Assembly (NCBI RefSeq): GCF_017115045.1
Contig: NZ_JABXKK010000113.1
Coordinates: forward strand, 124,001-188,000
Length of the DNA stretch: 64,000 nucleotides
Reading direction: 5' to 3'
From: Nostoc sp. NMS8
Lineage (GTDB): Bacteria; Cyanobacteriota; Cyanobacteriia; Cyanobacteriales; Nostocaceae
The number at the start of each line of letters is the position of its first letter. Position 1 is the stretch's first letter. Under the pieces are notes generated by a model, which was not told where the DNA came from, ran no database searches, and was given only the letters and a program-made list of their open reading frames with translations. The position numbers were made by a program, and so were the translations under genes. Shown one piece after another: positions 35,216 through 43,443 of the stretch.

Positions 35216-35457
35216 TATTGCAGAAATTTGTAGCTATTTCTCTTCAAAAAGACTCTGCATACTTATCCGCTTACTTTGTCTTCCTCTACGTTTAAAAGGG
35301 CTACGATATAGATAATGTAGCCTTTTTTAGGGAATTCCAAGAAATAAATTATCCAATATTGTGGGGTGGGCAACATGAGCGCCCAGTCCATAATCTCGCT
35401 CTCGCGTCGTTCACCTCACAAAAGTTAATTGAATATTTTTTATTTGGAAGCCCCTTA

Positions 35458-35592
35458 GAGGATGTTTGAAAAGTCTAATTTGTTACTAGCCTTGGCGATT
35501 AGAAATCGCGGCTACACGAGACTTTACCCACGGAGGTGGACTTGGTTTGTATAGTAGCAAATTATATTGCCTAATACTTTTCAAACATCCTC
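35458..35592. repeat. MITE-like element A
   Basis: Perfect 17-bp terminal inverted repeats (GAGGATGTTTGAAAAGT and complement) enclose a 135-bp noncoding element. Confidence 0.85.
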
Positions 35593-35597
35593 ATAAA

Positions 35598-35757
35598 AGG
35601 ATGTTTGAAAAGTTTTTTTCTCGGTAACAAAACGTTCTAGATCCCCCTAAATCCCCCTTAAAAAGGGGACTTTGATTCCGGTTCCCCCCTTCTTAAGGGG
35701 GGCTAGGGGGGATCAGTTAGTGCCTACAATCACGGCTAACCACTTTTCAAACATCCT
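35598..35757. repeat. MITE-like element B
   Basis: The same end sequence as element A (AGGATGTTTGAAAAGT and complement, 16 bp), but a different core built of CCCCCTAAATCCCCC and its complement, a long hairpin. It lies 5 bp from element A. Confidence 0.85.
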
Positions 35758-35941
35758 CTTAGTAAAAACAGATGCTTTGGGTTGATTCATTTCTCTTGTG
35801 ATGATCTGCCATGTTTTTTGCAATTAAAAATACTTAACCCCTGGCAAGATTATCCAATACTTACACGTGTGAATAATTCGTAATTGATGATTTGTATTTT
35901 AACTCTTAACTACAAATTACGAATTACGAATTACGAATTAA

Positions 35942-36403
35942 TTAAAGGCGAGATGGTGTCAAAAAACTAATTGTTTGTGGCTGAATGCTCGATACACTCT
36001 CCCAATAATTAACCTGGTTAATATTCACCTTAAGCAAAGCAATATTGGGTTCCTCAAGCCCTTTAGGAAACCAGGTTTGAAGTTCCGGCTTCCATAGTTC
36101 TCGCAACTTGTTGCGGTCTTGTACTAGTTGCGCTGTACCTGAAATAGAAACGTATCGCTGCTGTTCGGGTGACGAAAAACTAACGTTGACCTGCTTATGG
36201 TGTTCAATCTCAGTCACTTTATGGGAATCAGCATAAGTAAAAAACCAAAGTATGCTATCAGAGTTAATCTCACCACTCTTTGACATGGGGTAACTATGCA
36301 AACTGCCATCATCATCGACTGTGGTAAACATACCATAATCAATATCTTTAATTAGTTCATGCAGCTTTTTAATTTGTTGGTTACGGTCTGTAGAAGCTGC
36401 CAT
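35942..36403 (-). CDS. Pyridoxamine 5'-phosphate oxidase-like general stress protein
   Basis: 153 aa, a split-barrel flavin-binding protein of the general-stress (YdaG/Gsp26-like) group: IKDIDYGMFTTVDDDGSLHS, the ILWFFTYADSHKVTEI core and VSISGTAQLVQDRNKL. It probably binds FMN or a deazaflavin; the substrate is unknown. A single gene between repeat-rich spacers. Confidence 0.85.
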   Translation of the reverse strand: MAASTDRNQQIKKLHELIKDIDYGMFTTVDDDGSLHSYPMSKSGEINSDSILWFFTYADSHKVTEIEHHKQVNVSFSSPEQQRYVSISGTAQLVQDRNKLRELWKPELQTWFPKGLEEPNIALLKVNINQVNYWESVSSIQPQTISFLTPSRL

Positions 36404-36917
36404 TGGTTGTACTTTTTTATATTTATTTTTTCTTGGCTGTACTTTGTTGATTACAACTAAACTTAAGACTAGTAAAGCTATTTTTAATAGTAAGCTTTTT
36501 TAGCTTAAATTACGTGATTCTACAGGTATATTTTTTATAAAAAATAGCTTTTTGATTTATATCTATAGAGATATTGCTTGAGAGCCACTGCCTTAATTTT
36601 TGCACGAATTGTAGGTATAGGATTTGCGATCAAATTTAGTGGTGCGATCGCCGATAGTTTTTGAATGAAAATTTGAAGAAGAATACAGATAGCGATCGCA
36701 GTTCATGACCATATTAAGATTTGCGATCGCCACTCATAAGTATTTCACCGTATATTAATGTATTAAATCTTGTAACGTGAAGTATTCTTACTCTAATATG
36801 TTAAATTTATACCCTCTGGATCAGCCTCTTAAACCCATAGCAGGAGTATCACTTTCCATTCAGCGCCTATGATGAAGAACAAAGAAATCAAATTGCAGTA
36901 TATCTGCCTTTCAACTT
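36404..36917. other. Intergenic region
   Basis: 514 bp with several GCGATCGC sites (36645-36730) and AT-rich DNA. A stop-to-stop frame at 36841-36993 reads YHFPFSAYDEEQRNQIAVYL but has no start codon and runs into the next gene in another frame. It may be a gene remnant, and I do not recognise it. Confidence 0.4.
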
Positions 36918-37133
36918 ATGGACTGGAAGTACAGGTGGAAAAATGGCTATCGGCCAAGCCGAGATGAAGCGGCAAAAAACCCTCACTTATTAGATGAGAG
37001 TCAGTTCGAGAGCGAGCAAGACCGAAAGCTGGCGGAAGATTCTGCAAGGAAACATTTGGGTGTACCTGCACCAACCTTAGATGAAGATAAGTCAATACTA
37101 CCTCATGCTGTTTCGCCTGATGAAAATGTTTGA
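36918..37133 (+). CDS. 71-aa hydrophilic hypothetical protein
   Basis: A charged, probably partly disordered protein (MDWKYRWKNGYRPSRDEAAK, then QFESEQDRKLAEDSARKHL, ending in an acidic tail). No family is recognised and there is no good ribosome-binding site. It is followed 60 bp later by the DUF1400 gene. Confidence 0.45.
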   Translation: MDWKYRWKNGYRPSRDEAAKNPHLLDESQFESEQDRKLAEDSARKHLGVPAPTLDEDKSILPHAVSPDENV

Positions 37134-37193
37134 TACTAAAATATGGGCAAAAAATGCCTATATACGCTCCGTACCATTATAAAGTTAGACAAA

Positions 37194-37745
37194 ATGCAGA
37201 TTTATCAACTTTTCAATCGATTAAACAGTCGGAAATTCGCTAAGTTACTCACTCAAACAGTAGCTTTAGGCGTAGGTGCTATTGTTCTATTCTCAACCAC
37301 TAATGCTAATGCTGCCGAGCAAGTTATCTTAAAGTATGGTACTTTTCAGGGGCAAATATCTGTTGAAGAATTAAGTCAGTTTACAGAGACAGGCAAGACT
37401 ACCCCGATATTAACAGCTTATTTACAGGCGGCTAAACAAGATCCTGAATTAGCTCGTAAGGCACTGAAAGCACCAATCAAAGCCGATGCTGGCTTTTTAG
37501 ATAGCTTACTATCTAGTTGGGCTGGGCCAATTTTAGTTAACCAAATTGGTGAGGTAGTTCATCCTCCCGCAGGACAACTAGATCAACAAGCGTTGCGAAG
37601 CGCTTTAAGTGCATCTATTAAAGAAAATGGTCAAATTACACTACTTGGAGCGATTCAGAATTATCCAAATACTTCTGTTGAACTTGAAGGTGATCGCCTC
37701 ATCTCTGTTTATGAGCGTCTAAGCAGGCTTGCAGAACTTTTGTAA
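37194..37745 (+). CDS. DUF1400 secreted protein
   Basis: 183 aa from the chosen ATG at 37194 (MQIYQLFNRLNSRKFA); an upstream in-frame ATG at 37143 is less likely. A signal peptide ends in NANAAE. The mature part matches DUF1400, a domain found at the N-terminus of cyanobacterial alpha/beta hydrolases: VILKYGTFQGQISVEELSQF, FTETGKTTPILTAYLQAAKQ, and GAIQNYPNTSVELEGDRL. Here it stands alone without the hydrolase, so it is either a domain-only protein or a shortened gene. Confidence 0.8.
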   Translation: MQIYQLFNRLNSRKFAKLLTQTVALGVGAIVLFSTTNANAAEQVILKYGTFQGQISVEELSQFTETGKTTPILTAYLQAAKQDPELARKALKAPIKADAGFLDSLLSSWAGPILVNQIGEVVHPPAGQLDQQALRSALSASIKENGQITLLGAIQNYPNTSVELEGDRLISVYERLSRLAELL

Positions 37746-37853
37746 GTTAATACCGACGAGTCTACCCGAGTCTACCTATGGGTTATACCCTGTGACTAAA
37801 AAATTCCCTAACCTAAATTTAGAGTTTAATCTGAGCAGAGAGAAAAAATTTGT

Positions 37854-38426
37854 ATGACAACCGATATTTCTAGAGATATTAAGAAGGATGTTAATGGATC
37901 GCTGATAACTGGTATTCTCCTGAGTGTTTTAGGAGTGATTGCGATCGCAGTGCCTAACTTCGCCACCCTATTCGCCGAAACTTGGATTGCTACGATTTTG
38001 ATTTTCGCCGGATTTACAAAACTAGTTTATGCCACTCAAACCCGCGAGCGAGGAGGTTTTATTTGGAAACTTCTATTAAGCGGACTATATATTGCAACGG
38101 GCATAATGTTGTTTGTTTACCCTTATACAGGTGTTCTCACCCTAACTCTGTTGCTTGGTACTTTTTTGCTAACTGAAGGCACATTCGAGTTAATTTTGGC
38201 ATTCCAGTTACGCTCCCAAAACAACTGGACGTGGATACTAGGTGATGGTATTATTACGCTAGTCTTAGGTGCAATGATTTGGTTCCAGTGGCCTTTCAAT
38301 GCGCCCTGGCTTCTTGGCACACTAGTTGGTGTCAGTGTTATTTTCACTGGCATTTCACGCGTAATGCTGTCATTGAATGCACGTTCTACCTCAAATCCTA
38401 CTAACGAAGTTGCAAATCCTACTTAG
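37854..38426 (+). CDS. HdeD-like (DUF308) membrane protein
   Basis: 190 aa with six membrane helices in three pairs, the DUF308/HdeD arrangement (LITGILLSVLGVIAIAVPNF, WIATILIFAGFTKLVYA, LLLSGLYIATGIMLFVYPY, LTLTLLLGTFLLTEGTFEL, GDGIITLVLGAMIWFQWPF, LLGTLVGVSVIFTGISRVML). E. coli HdeD contributes to acid resistance; the role in cyanobacteria is unknown. Confidence 0.88.
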   Translation: MTTDISRDIKKDVNGSLITGILLSVLGVIAIAVPNFATLFAETWIATILIFAGFTKLVYATQTRERGGFIWKLLLSGLYIATGIMLFVYPYTGVLTLTLLLGTFLLTEGTFELILAFQLRSQNNWTWILGDGIITLVLGAMIWFQWPFNAPWLLGTLVGVSVIFTGISRVMLSLNARSTSNPTNEVANPT

Positions 38427-38604
38427 TAGATAGAGCATGGGGAATAGGAAAAAAGGATTATTAATGACCCATTGCCAAACTTGAGTAGTGAAAGTTTATT
38501 AAGAGATTGCAGCAGCGATGCCTACGGCGGGTTACGCCTACGCCAAGAAAATTGCTAAATTAACTAAGGAAATCAAAATCAAGGCCAGCTAGCTGCAATC
38601 AACA

Positions 38605-40689
38605 ATGGTATCTATTGCTACTCCCTTCTCGGATATTCAAAACCATTGGGCACGCTCATTTATTACAGCCTTAGCCCAACGTGGTATTGTCAGTGGGCTG
38701 CCTAACGGCATCTATCGCCCCGATAACTCTGTTACCCGCGCTGAATTTGCTGCCATCATCGCTAACGCATTTGGGACAGTTTCCAAGAAGCGGCAGTATG
38801 TCCCTTTTGTTGATGTACCTACTAATTATTGGGCAGCAGCCGCCATTCAAACAGCTTACGAAAAAGCGTTTCTTAGTGGGTTTCCTGATAAGACTTTCCG
38901 TTCCGCTAACCGAATTACCAGAGTAGAAGTCTTAGTTGCTTTGGTAGGAGGCTTAGAAATTGCCACCAAGATAAAATCTGACCTCCTCTCACAACTTCCA
39001 CAGATTTATCAAGATTCTGTTCAGATTCCTGAGTATGGTAGAAATCAGGTAGCTATTGCCACCAGCGCGGGATTGGTGGTTAGTTTCCCAAATATCAAAT
39101 TACTCAATCCTAACCTCGCAGCCACCCGTGCAGATGTGGCTGTAATTATTTATCAAGCTTTAGTGTATTTAGGTAAGGCAGAAAAAATTGCCTCCAGTTA
39201 CTTAGTGCAGCCGCCAATATCAACGCCGACACCGATACCAACACCTACACCGATACCGATACCAACACCTACACCCACACCAACGCCTACACCTGTCGGC
39301 AGTGTAAAGGTAAATCATAGCCGGGAATTCCGGGGTGCATGGGTAGTATCTGTGTGGAATGGTGATTGGCCTTCTAAAGCGGGACTTTCTGTTGCCCAAC
39401 AAAAAGCTGAACTCACCGAGATTATTACTAAATTACAAGCGTTAAACTTCAATGCCCTCATTTTCCAGGTGCGACCAGAGGGTGACGCTTTGTATGAATC
39501 CCAATTAGAGCCTTGGAGTGCTTGGATTACCGGGACTCAGGGGAAAGCACCAGAACCATTTTATGATCCTTTAGCGTTTGCGATCGCAGAATGTCATAAG
39601 CACAATATTGAACTCCATGCTTGGTTTAACCCCTACCGCGCTAGCACTTCCACTGACCCAGCCAAAACAGTCCGTCCCCACATAGCAGCTACTAATCCAG
39701 AAAGCGTTTATTTGTGGAAAACTCAACGCTGGATGGACCCAGGACTGAAAATAGTTCAGGATAGGGCGTATAACGTAATTCTCGATGTAGTGAAGCGCTA
39801 CGATGTTGATGGCATTCACTTAGATGATTATTTCTATCCGTATCCCATTGAGGGACAAGCTTTCCCCGATGGCAAAACTTATGCTGCATATAAAGCAACT
39901 GGTGGTACTCTCAGCCTTGGCGACTGGCGACGGGACAATGTTAACAAAATGGTACAGCGCCTCTACCAGGGTATTAAAGTAACCAAACCCGACGTTAAAT
40001 TTGGTATTAGTCCCTTTGGGATTTATCGCCCCGGACAACCCACTGGTATTACTGGGTTAGATGCTTACAACGTCCTGTATGCAGACTCGAAGAAATGGTT
40101 AGAGCAGGGCTGGATTGATTATATCGCGCCTCAACTTTACTGGCGCACAGATCAACCACAACAAAGTTATCCAGCGTTGCTAAAGTGGTGGACACAGGTA
40201 AACACAAAGCAAAGACACGTTTACGCTGGTAACAATTTAACAGAACCAAGCAACAAGAGCCGAGAAAGTGATGAGATTGAAAAGCAGGTGAAAATTAGTC
40301 GTAGCCAAGCTGGACAGTTGTCACTGGGTAATATCTTCTTTAACCTCAGTGTTTTGACAGAAAATAGTCAGGGAATTGCTGATAAATTTCAAAGTCTACT
40401 TTATAACAAACCTGCGCTACCGCCAACTTTGCCTTGGCAAGATACAACCCCACCCCCTCCACCTATTGGACTACAAGTTAATAACCGCAAACTGAGTTGG
40501 CAGCCTGGAGATAATCAGCCAGTTCGTTCTTGGACACTTTATCGACAAACTGGCGATACTTGGATAATTGGGCGAATTTTATCTGCTGGCACAACCTTCG
40601 CCACCGTCCAACAAGCCGGAACCTATGCCGTGTGTGCGGTGGATAGATCGGCTAATGAGAGTGTGGGAACAGTTATTACAGTAAGTTGA
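38605..40689 (+). CDS. SLH-domain glycosyl hydrolase (GHL10 / DUF187, DigH-like)
   Basis: 694 aa. Residues about 8-190 are three SLH domains (FSDIQNHWARSFITALAQRG, VDVPTNYWAAAAIQTAYEKA, third weaker), which anchor to the cell wall. A Thr-Pro repeat linker follows (about 205-230). The catalytic domain is family-10-like: EFRGAWVVSVWNGDWPS, LIFQVRPEGDALYES, HAWFNPYRAST, DGIHLDDYFYPY and IDYIAPQLYW. E. coli DigH of this family cleaves glycan strands of peptidoglycan. A fibronectin-like domain ends the protein. No signal peptide is visible at the only start available (an in-frame stop lies just upstream), which is odd for an SLH protein. Confidence 0.85.
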   Translation: MVSIATPFSDIQNHWARSFITALAQRGIVSGLPNGIYRPDNSVTRAEFAAIIANAFGTVSKKRQYVPFVDVPTNYWAAAAIQTAYEKAFLSGFPDKTFRSANRITRVEVLVALVGGLEIATKIKSDLLSQLPQIYQDSVQIPEYGRNQVAIATSAGLVVSFPNIKLLNPNLAATRADVAVIIYQALVYLGKAEKIASSYLVQPPISTPTPIPTPTPIPIPTPTPTPTPTPVGSVKVNHSREFRGAWVVSVWNGDWPSKAGLSVAQQKAELTEIITKLQALNFNALIFQVRPEGDALYESQLEPWSAWITGTQGKAPEPFYDPLAFAIAECHKHNIELHAWFNPYRASTSTDPAKTVRPHIAATNPESVYLWKTQRWMDPGLKIVQDRAYNVILDVVKRYDVDGIHLDDYFYPYPIEGQAFPDGKTYAAYKATGGTLSLGDWRRDNVNKMVQRLYQGIKVTKPDVKFGISPFGIYRPGQPTGITGLDAYNVLYADSKKWLEQGWIDYIAPQLYWRTDQPQQSYPALLKWWTQVNTKQRHVYAGNNLTEPSNKSRESDEIEKQVKISRSQAGQLSLGNIFFNLSVLTENSQGIADKFQSLLYNKPALPPTLPWQDTTPPPPPIGLQVNNRKLSWQPGDNQPVRSWTLYRQTGDTWIIGRILSAGTTFATVQQAGTYAVCAVDRSANESVGTVITVS

Positions 40690-40812
40690 ACTGGGAATTG
40701 GGGATTGGGGACTAGAGATTGGGAAGATAAATATGTGGATTCAGACCCCAATCAAAACAATCAAGGAATTTCTTGCCCAGTACCCAGTACCCAGTCCCCA
40801 ATCCCCAGTCCG
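40690..40812. repeat. Inverted-repeat element with GGGGATT STRR ends
   Basis: GGGAATTGGGGATTGGGGACT on the left and AGTCCCCAATCCCCAGTCC on the right are inverted copies around a core (GGATTCAGACCCC ... AAGGAATTTCTTGCCCAGT). The same core is found at 33170-33225 inside the TPR gene. Confidence 0.75.
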
Positions 40813-40946
40813 ACAAAGGTAAATTATTAACAGTTGCACAAGTATATACACTTAAGTTAATGTTTAAGCTAGCTATCAACATTGCAATTAAAAAGATATC
40901 TAAAATGAATTGGCAACAATATAAAAGATGATTGACTATTAACTTA

Positions 40947-42032
40947 ATGACTAACAGACGCCAATTTTTAAAAGGAGTGGCAGCACTTTCTGGCTTATCT
41001 TTAGCTGGTTGTGGCTGGAAGCTGGCTGAAGTACGTGCTAATTCTAATACGAATAGTCAGCGTGACCAACTTTATATCTTTACTTGGACACAATATACTG
41101 ACAACCAATTATTGAAAACCTTTAACACCCAAACTGGCATAAAAGTGCTAGCGGATGTGTATGATTCTAATGATGTCATGCTGGCTAAATTGCAAGCTGG
41201 AGGCGGTGGCACTTACAGTATCATCAACCCATCTGATTACATGGTGCAGAAGATGGTAGACAAGGGTTTGCTAACAGAAATAAATCACGATCGCTTAATC
41301 GGTCTAGAGAATTTATTTCCCCGGTTTCAGAATCCTAGTTACGATCGCAATAACCGCTACAGTATCCCTTTTAACTGGGGGACAACAGGTTTACTTTACA
41401 ATTCCGAAAAAATTAAAGATGCACCACAAGACTGGGATTATCTTTGGCAAAATCAAGAGCAACTTAATCAGCGGATGACTTTGCTTAATGATGTTCGAGA
41501 AGTAATGGGTGCAACGTTACGAATGCTAGGTTATTCTTACAACTCTAAAAATGAACAAGAAATCAAACAAGCTTATGAAAAATTGAAGGTGCTAAAACCT
41601 GCGATCGCACGTTTTGATACCGATGCTTGGCAAAATCAAATCCTGGCAGGAGATTTACTACTAGCAATGTGTTATTCAGCAGATGCAGTGAAAATCTCTC
41701 AAGAAAACCCTAAACTAAAATATGTGATTCCTCGTAGTGGTTCTTCATTATGGACAGACACTATTGTAATTCCCAAAACAGCACCCAACAGGGCTGGAGC
41801 CTATGCTTGGATTAACATGATTTTGCAACCAGAAATAGCGGCCCAAATCAGTCAACGCCTAAACATTTCTACACCAAATAGCGCCGGATTTGAGCAATTG
41901 CCAAAAATAATCCAAAGCAACGTTAATTTGTTTCCGCCAGAGTCACTTTTAAAAAATTGTGAACGTCTTGCTCCTGTACAGGAATTTGAAGAGGTTTACG
42001 ATCGCTATTGGACTCAATTAACTAGTAGTTAA
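40947..42032 (+). CDS. Polyamine-type ABC transporter substrate-binding lipoprotein (PotD-like)
   Basis: 361 aa from the ATG at 40947; the frame also opens at a TTG at 40932. The N-terminus RRQFLKGVAALSG followed by LSLAGC shows a twin-arginine-type start plus a lipobox, so the protein is probably lipid-anchored after Lgt action. The body matches PotD/PotF-type binding proteins: LYIFTWTQYTDNQLLKTFN, YDSNDVMLAKLQAGGG, and IPFNWGTTGLLYNS. The ligand is probably spermidine or putrescine. It is followed at 18 bp by the permease. Confidence 0.88.
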   Translation: MTNRRQFLKGVAALSGLSLAGCGWKLAEVRANSNTNSQRDQLYIFTWTQYTDNQLLKTFNTQTGIKVLADVYDSNDVMLAKLQAGGGGTYSIINPSDYMVQKMVDKGLLTEINHDRLIGLENLFPRFQNPSYDRNNRYSIPFNWGTTGLLYNSEKIKDAPQDWDYLWQNQEQLNQRMTLLNDVREVMGATLRMLGYSYNSKNEQEIKQAYEKLKVLKPAIARFDTDAWQNQILAGDLLLAMCYSADAVKISQENPKLKYVIPRSGSSLWTDTIVIPKTAPNRAGAYAWINMILQPEIAAQISQRLNISTPNSAGFEQLPKIIQSNVNLFPPESLLKNCERLAPVQEFEEVYDRYWTQLTSS

Positions 42033-42050
42033 TTGATTTAGGAGTTAGGA

Positions 42051-42947
42051 GTGATTAATTTGGAAAAAAATAATATTTCTAAAATAGAAGAATTGCATCG
42101 CCCACAAGTAAATTGGCTCCAACCCTTGATATTACTTGCACCATCTGGGATTTGGTTATTACTTTTGTTGGTGTTGCCAGCTTTGATAATTTTCGAGTTA
42201 AGTTTAGTTGCAGATATCCGACCAGGAGATATAGTTAACCCCAACGGATTCAAAAACTACATCCGAATATTTGACTCTCTTTACCTGCAAGTAATTGGGC
42301 GATCGCTATTTTTTGCGTTTGGCACTACAATCATTTGTCTAATTTTGGGCTTTCCCGTCGCCTATTGGATTGCTCAGATAGCGCCGCAACGTTGGCGAAA
42401 TTTACTGTTACTAGGCTTTGTCCTACCTTTATGGACTTCTTCGTTACTCCGCTCTTATGCTTGGATTACAATTCTTCGTCCTACTGGCTTATTGAACAGT
42501 TTATTCAACAATTTAGGCTTACCTACTTTGGAATTACTGAACAATAGTCAAGCTGTATTGATTGGCATGAGTTACAGCTTGTTACCATATATGGTTTTGA
42601 TTTTATATGCCTCTCTCGAAAAACTAGACAAGCGGTTACTAGAAGCGGCGGCTGATTTAGGTGCAAATCCGGTGGAAACTTTTTTCCAAGTAACTGTACC
42701 GCAAATCTTTCCGGGAATTGCGGCTGCATCCATGCTTGTATTCATCACAGGTTTGGGGGATTTTGTCGATCCAGAATTACTCGGTGGTGCTTCTAGTATG
42801 ACGGCGGCGCGGTTAGTTTATAACCAGTTTCTTGGAGCAACCCAAAATTGGGGATTTGGTTCAGCCTTGAGTATGACGTTAATTTTACTTGTTAGTATTG
42901 CGATCGCACTTTTAATTAAGTTTGGTGAAGTTTCACCCAAACGCTAA
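42051..42947 (+). CDS. ABC transporter permease (PotB-like)
   Basis: 298 aa starting with GTG at 42051, 6-12 nt after AGGAG motifs. Six membrane helices are present, with the EAA-loop of binding-protein-dependent permeases (EAAADLGANPVETFFQVTVP). Highest likeness is to PotB-type polyamine permeases. The second permease (PotC) and the ATPase (PotA) are not in the window, so they must be encoded elsewhere or supplied in trans. Confidence 0.88.
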   Translation: MINLEKNNISKIEELHRPQVNWLQPLILLAPSGIWLLLLLVLPALIIFELSLVADIRPGDIVNPNGFKNYIRIFDSLYLQVIGRSLFFAFGTTIICLILGFPVAYWIAQIAPQRWRNLLLLGFVLPLWTSSLLRSYAWITILRPTGLLNSLFNNLGLPTLELLNNSQAVLIGMSYSLLPYMVLILYASLEKLDKRLLEAAADLGANPVETFFQVTVPQIFPGIAAASMLVFITGLGDFVDPELLGGASSMTAARLVYNQFLGATQNWGFGSALSMTLILLVSIAIALLIKFGEVSPKR

Positions 42948-42962
42948 ACTTTTAGTCACCGG

Positions 42963-43086
42963 ATTTTAAATTTTAAATTTTGGATTGAAGAGTCAAAATC
43001 TATCTTGGAGAGTTTGCTTCAAGTACGCACACAAACAGAGTTTCGCACAGAAACAATCTAAAATCCAAAATCCAAAATCCAAAATT
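42963..43086. repeat. Inverted-repeat element with GATTTTG-type ends
   Basis: GGATTTTAAATTTTAAATTT at the left and AATCCAAAATCCAAAATCC at the right are imperfect inverted copies of the same 7-bp STRR. Confidence 0.65.
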
Positions 43087-43091
43087 GTTTT

Positions 43092-43217
43092 GACGAGCAA
43101 GGAAACCGTTATTTGACAGATGCAGAACAGCCACAACAGGAGCGCCAAAGGGCTGAACAATTAGCCAAGTATTTACGTTCTATAGGTTTATATCCAAATA
43201 ATCTACCTGGTAATTAA
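43092..43217 (+). pseudogene. Uma2-family (DUF820) endonuclease C-terminal remnant
   Basis: The 41-codon frame reads DEQGNRYLTDAEQPQQERQR and ends in AEQLAKYLRSIGLYPNNLPG then stop. This is the characteristic C-terminal helix of Uma2 proteins. The catalytic PD-(D/E)XK part is missing; the left boundary is an STRR-ended element, which may have replaced the rest of the gene. Confidence 0.7.
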
Positions 43218-43240
43218 CTAGACGCAATTAAATATAAAAT

Positions 43241-43381
43241 GTCATTGCGTATTCCTTCGGAGAACCCGTAGGGTACGGAACGAAGTGAAGGGTGGCAATC
43301 TCAGTCTTTGCAATTGCAACTCTTAGAGACGCTCCGCCAACACTTCGTATCCTGCGGGAAGGCTTACACCAACGCAATGAC
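43241..43381. repeat. MITE-like element near pixL
   Basis: GTCATTGCGT and ACGCAATGAC form 10-bp perfect ends of a 141-bp element; weaker complementarity (AAATATAAAAT / ATCTTATATTTA) extends beyond. Confidence 0.75.
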
Positions 43382-43443
43382 GAACTATCTTATATTTATT
43401 TAGATCCACCTACTTAATTAAGGCGATGGTATTTCTAAAAATA

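Larger units (their letters stand above)
35216..35941. other. Intergenic region packed with repeat elements
   Basis: About 725 bp: a dispersed-repeat copy (35399-35456), two abutting inverted-repeat elements (35458-35592 and 35598-35757) and a short tandem CGTAATTACGAATT-type stretch near 35915-35940. No gene is supported. Confidence 0.55.
42948..43443. other. Intergenic region with repeats and a gene remnant
   Basis: About 495 bp: an STRR-ended inverted-repeat element (42963-43086), a Uma2 C-terminal remnant (43092-43217) and a MITE-like element (43241-43381). It separates the pot genes from the convergent pixL. Confidence 0.6.

Noticed and set aside
36841..36993. Start-less frame reading YHFPFSAYDEEQRNQ
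   Set aside because: Looks coding-like but has no start codon and overlaps another frame; kept only as a possible remnant.
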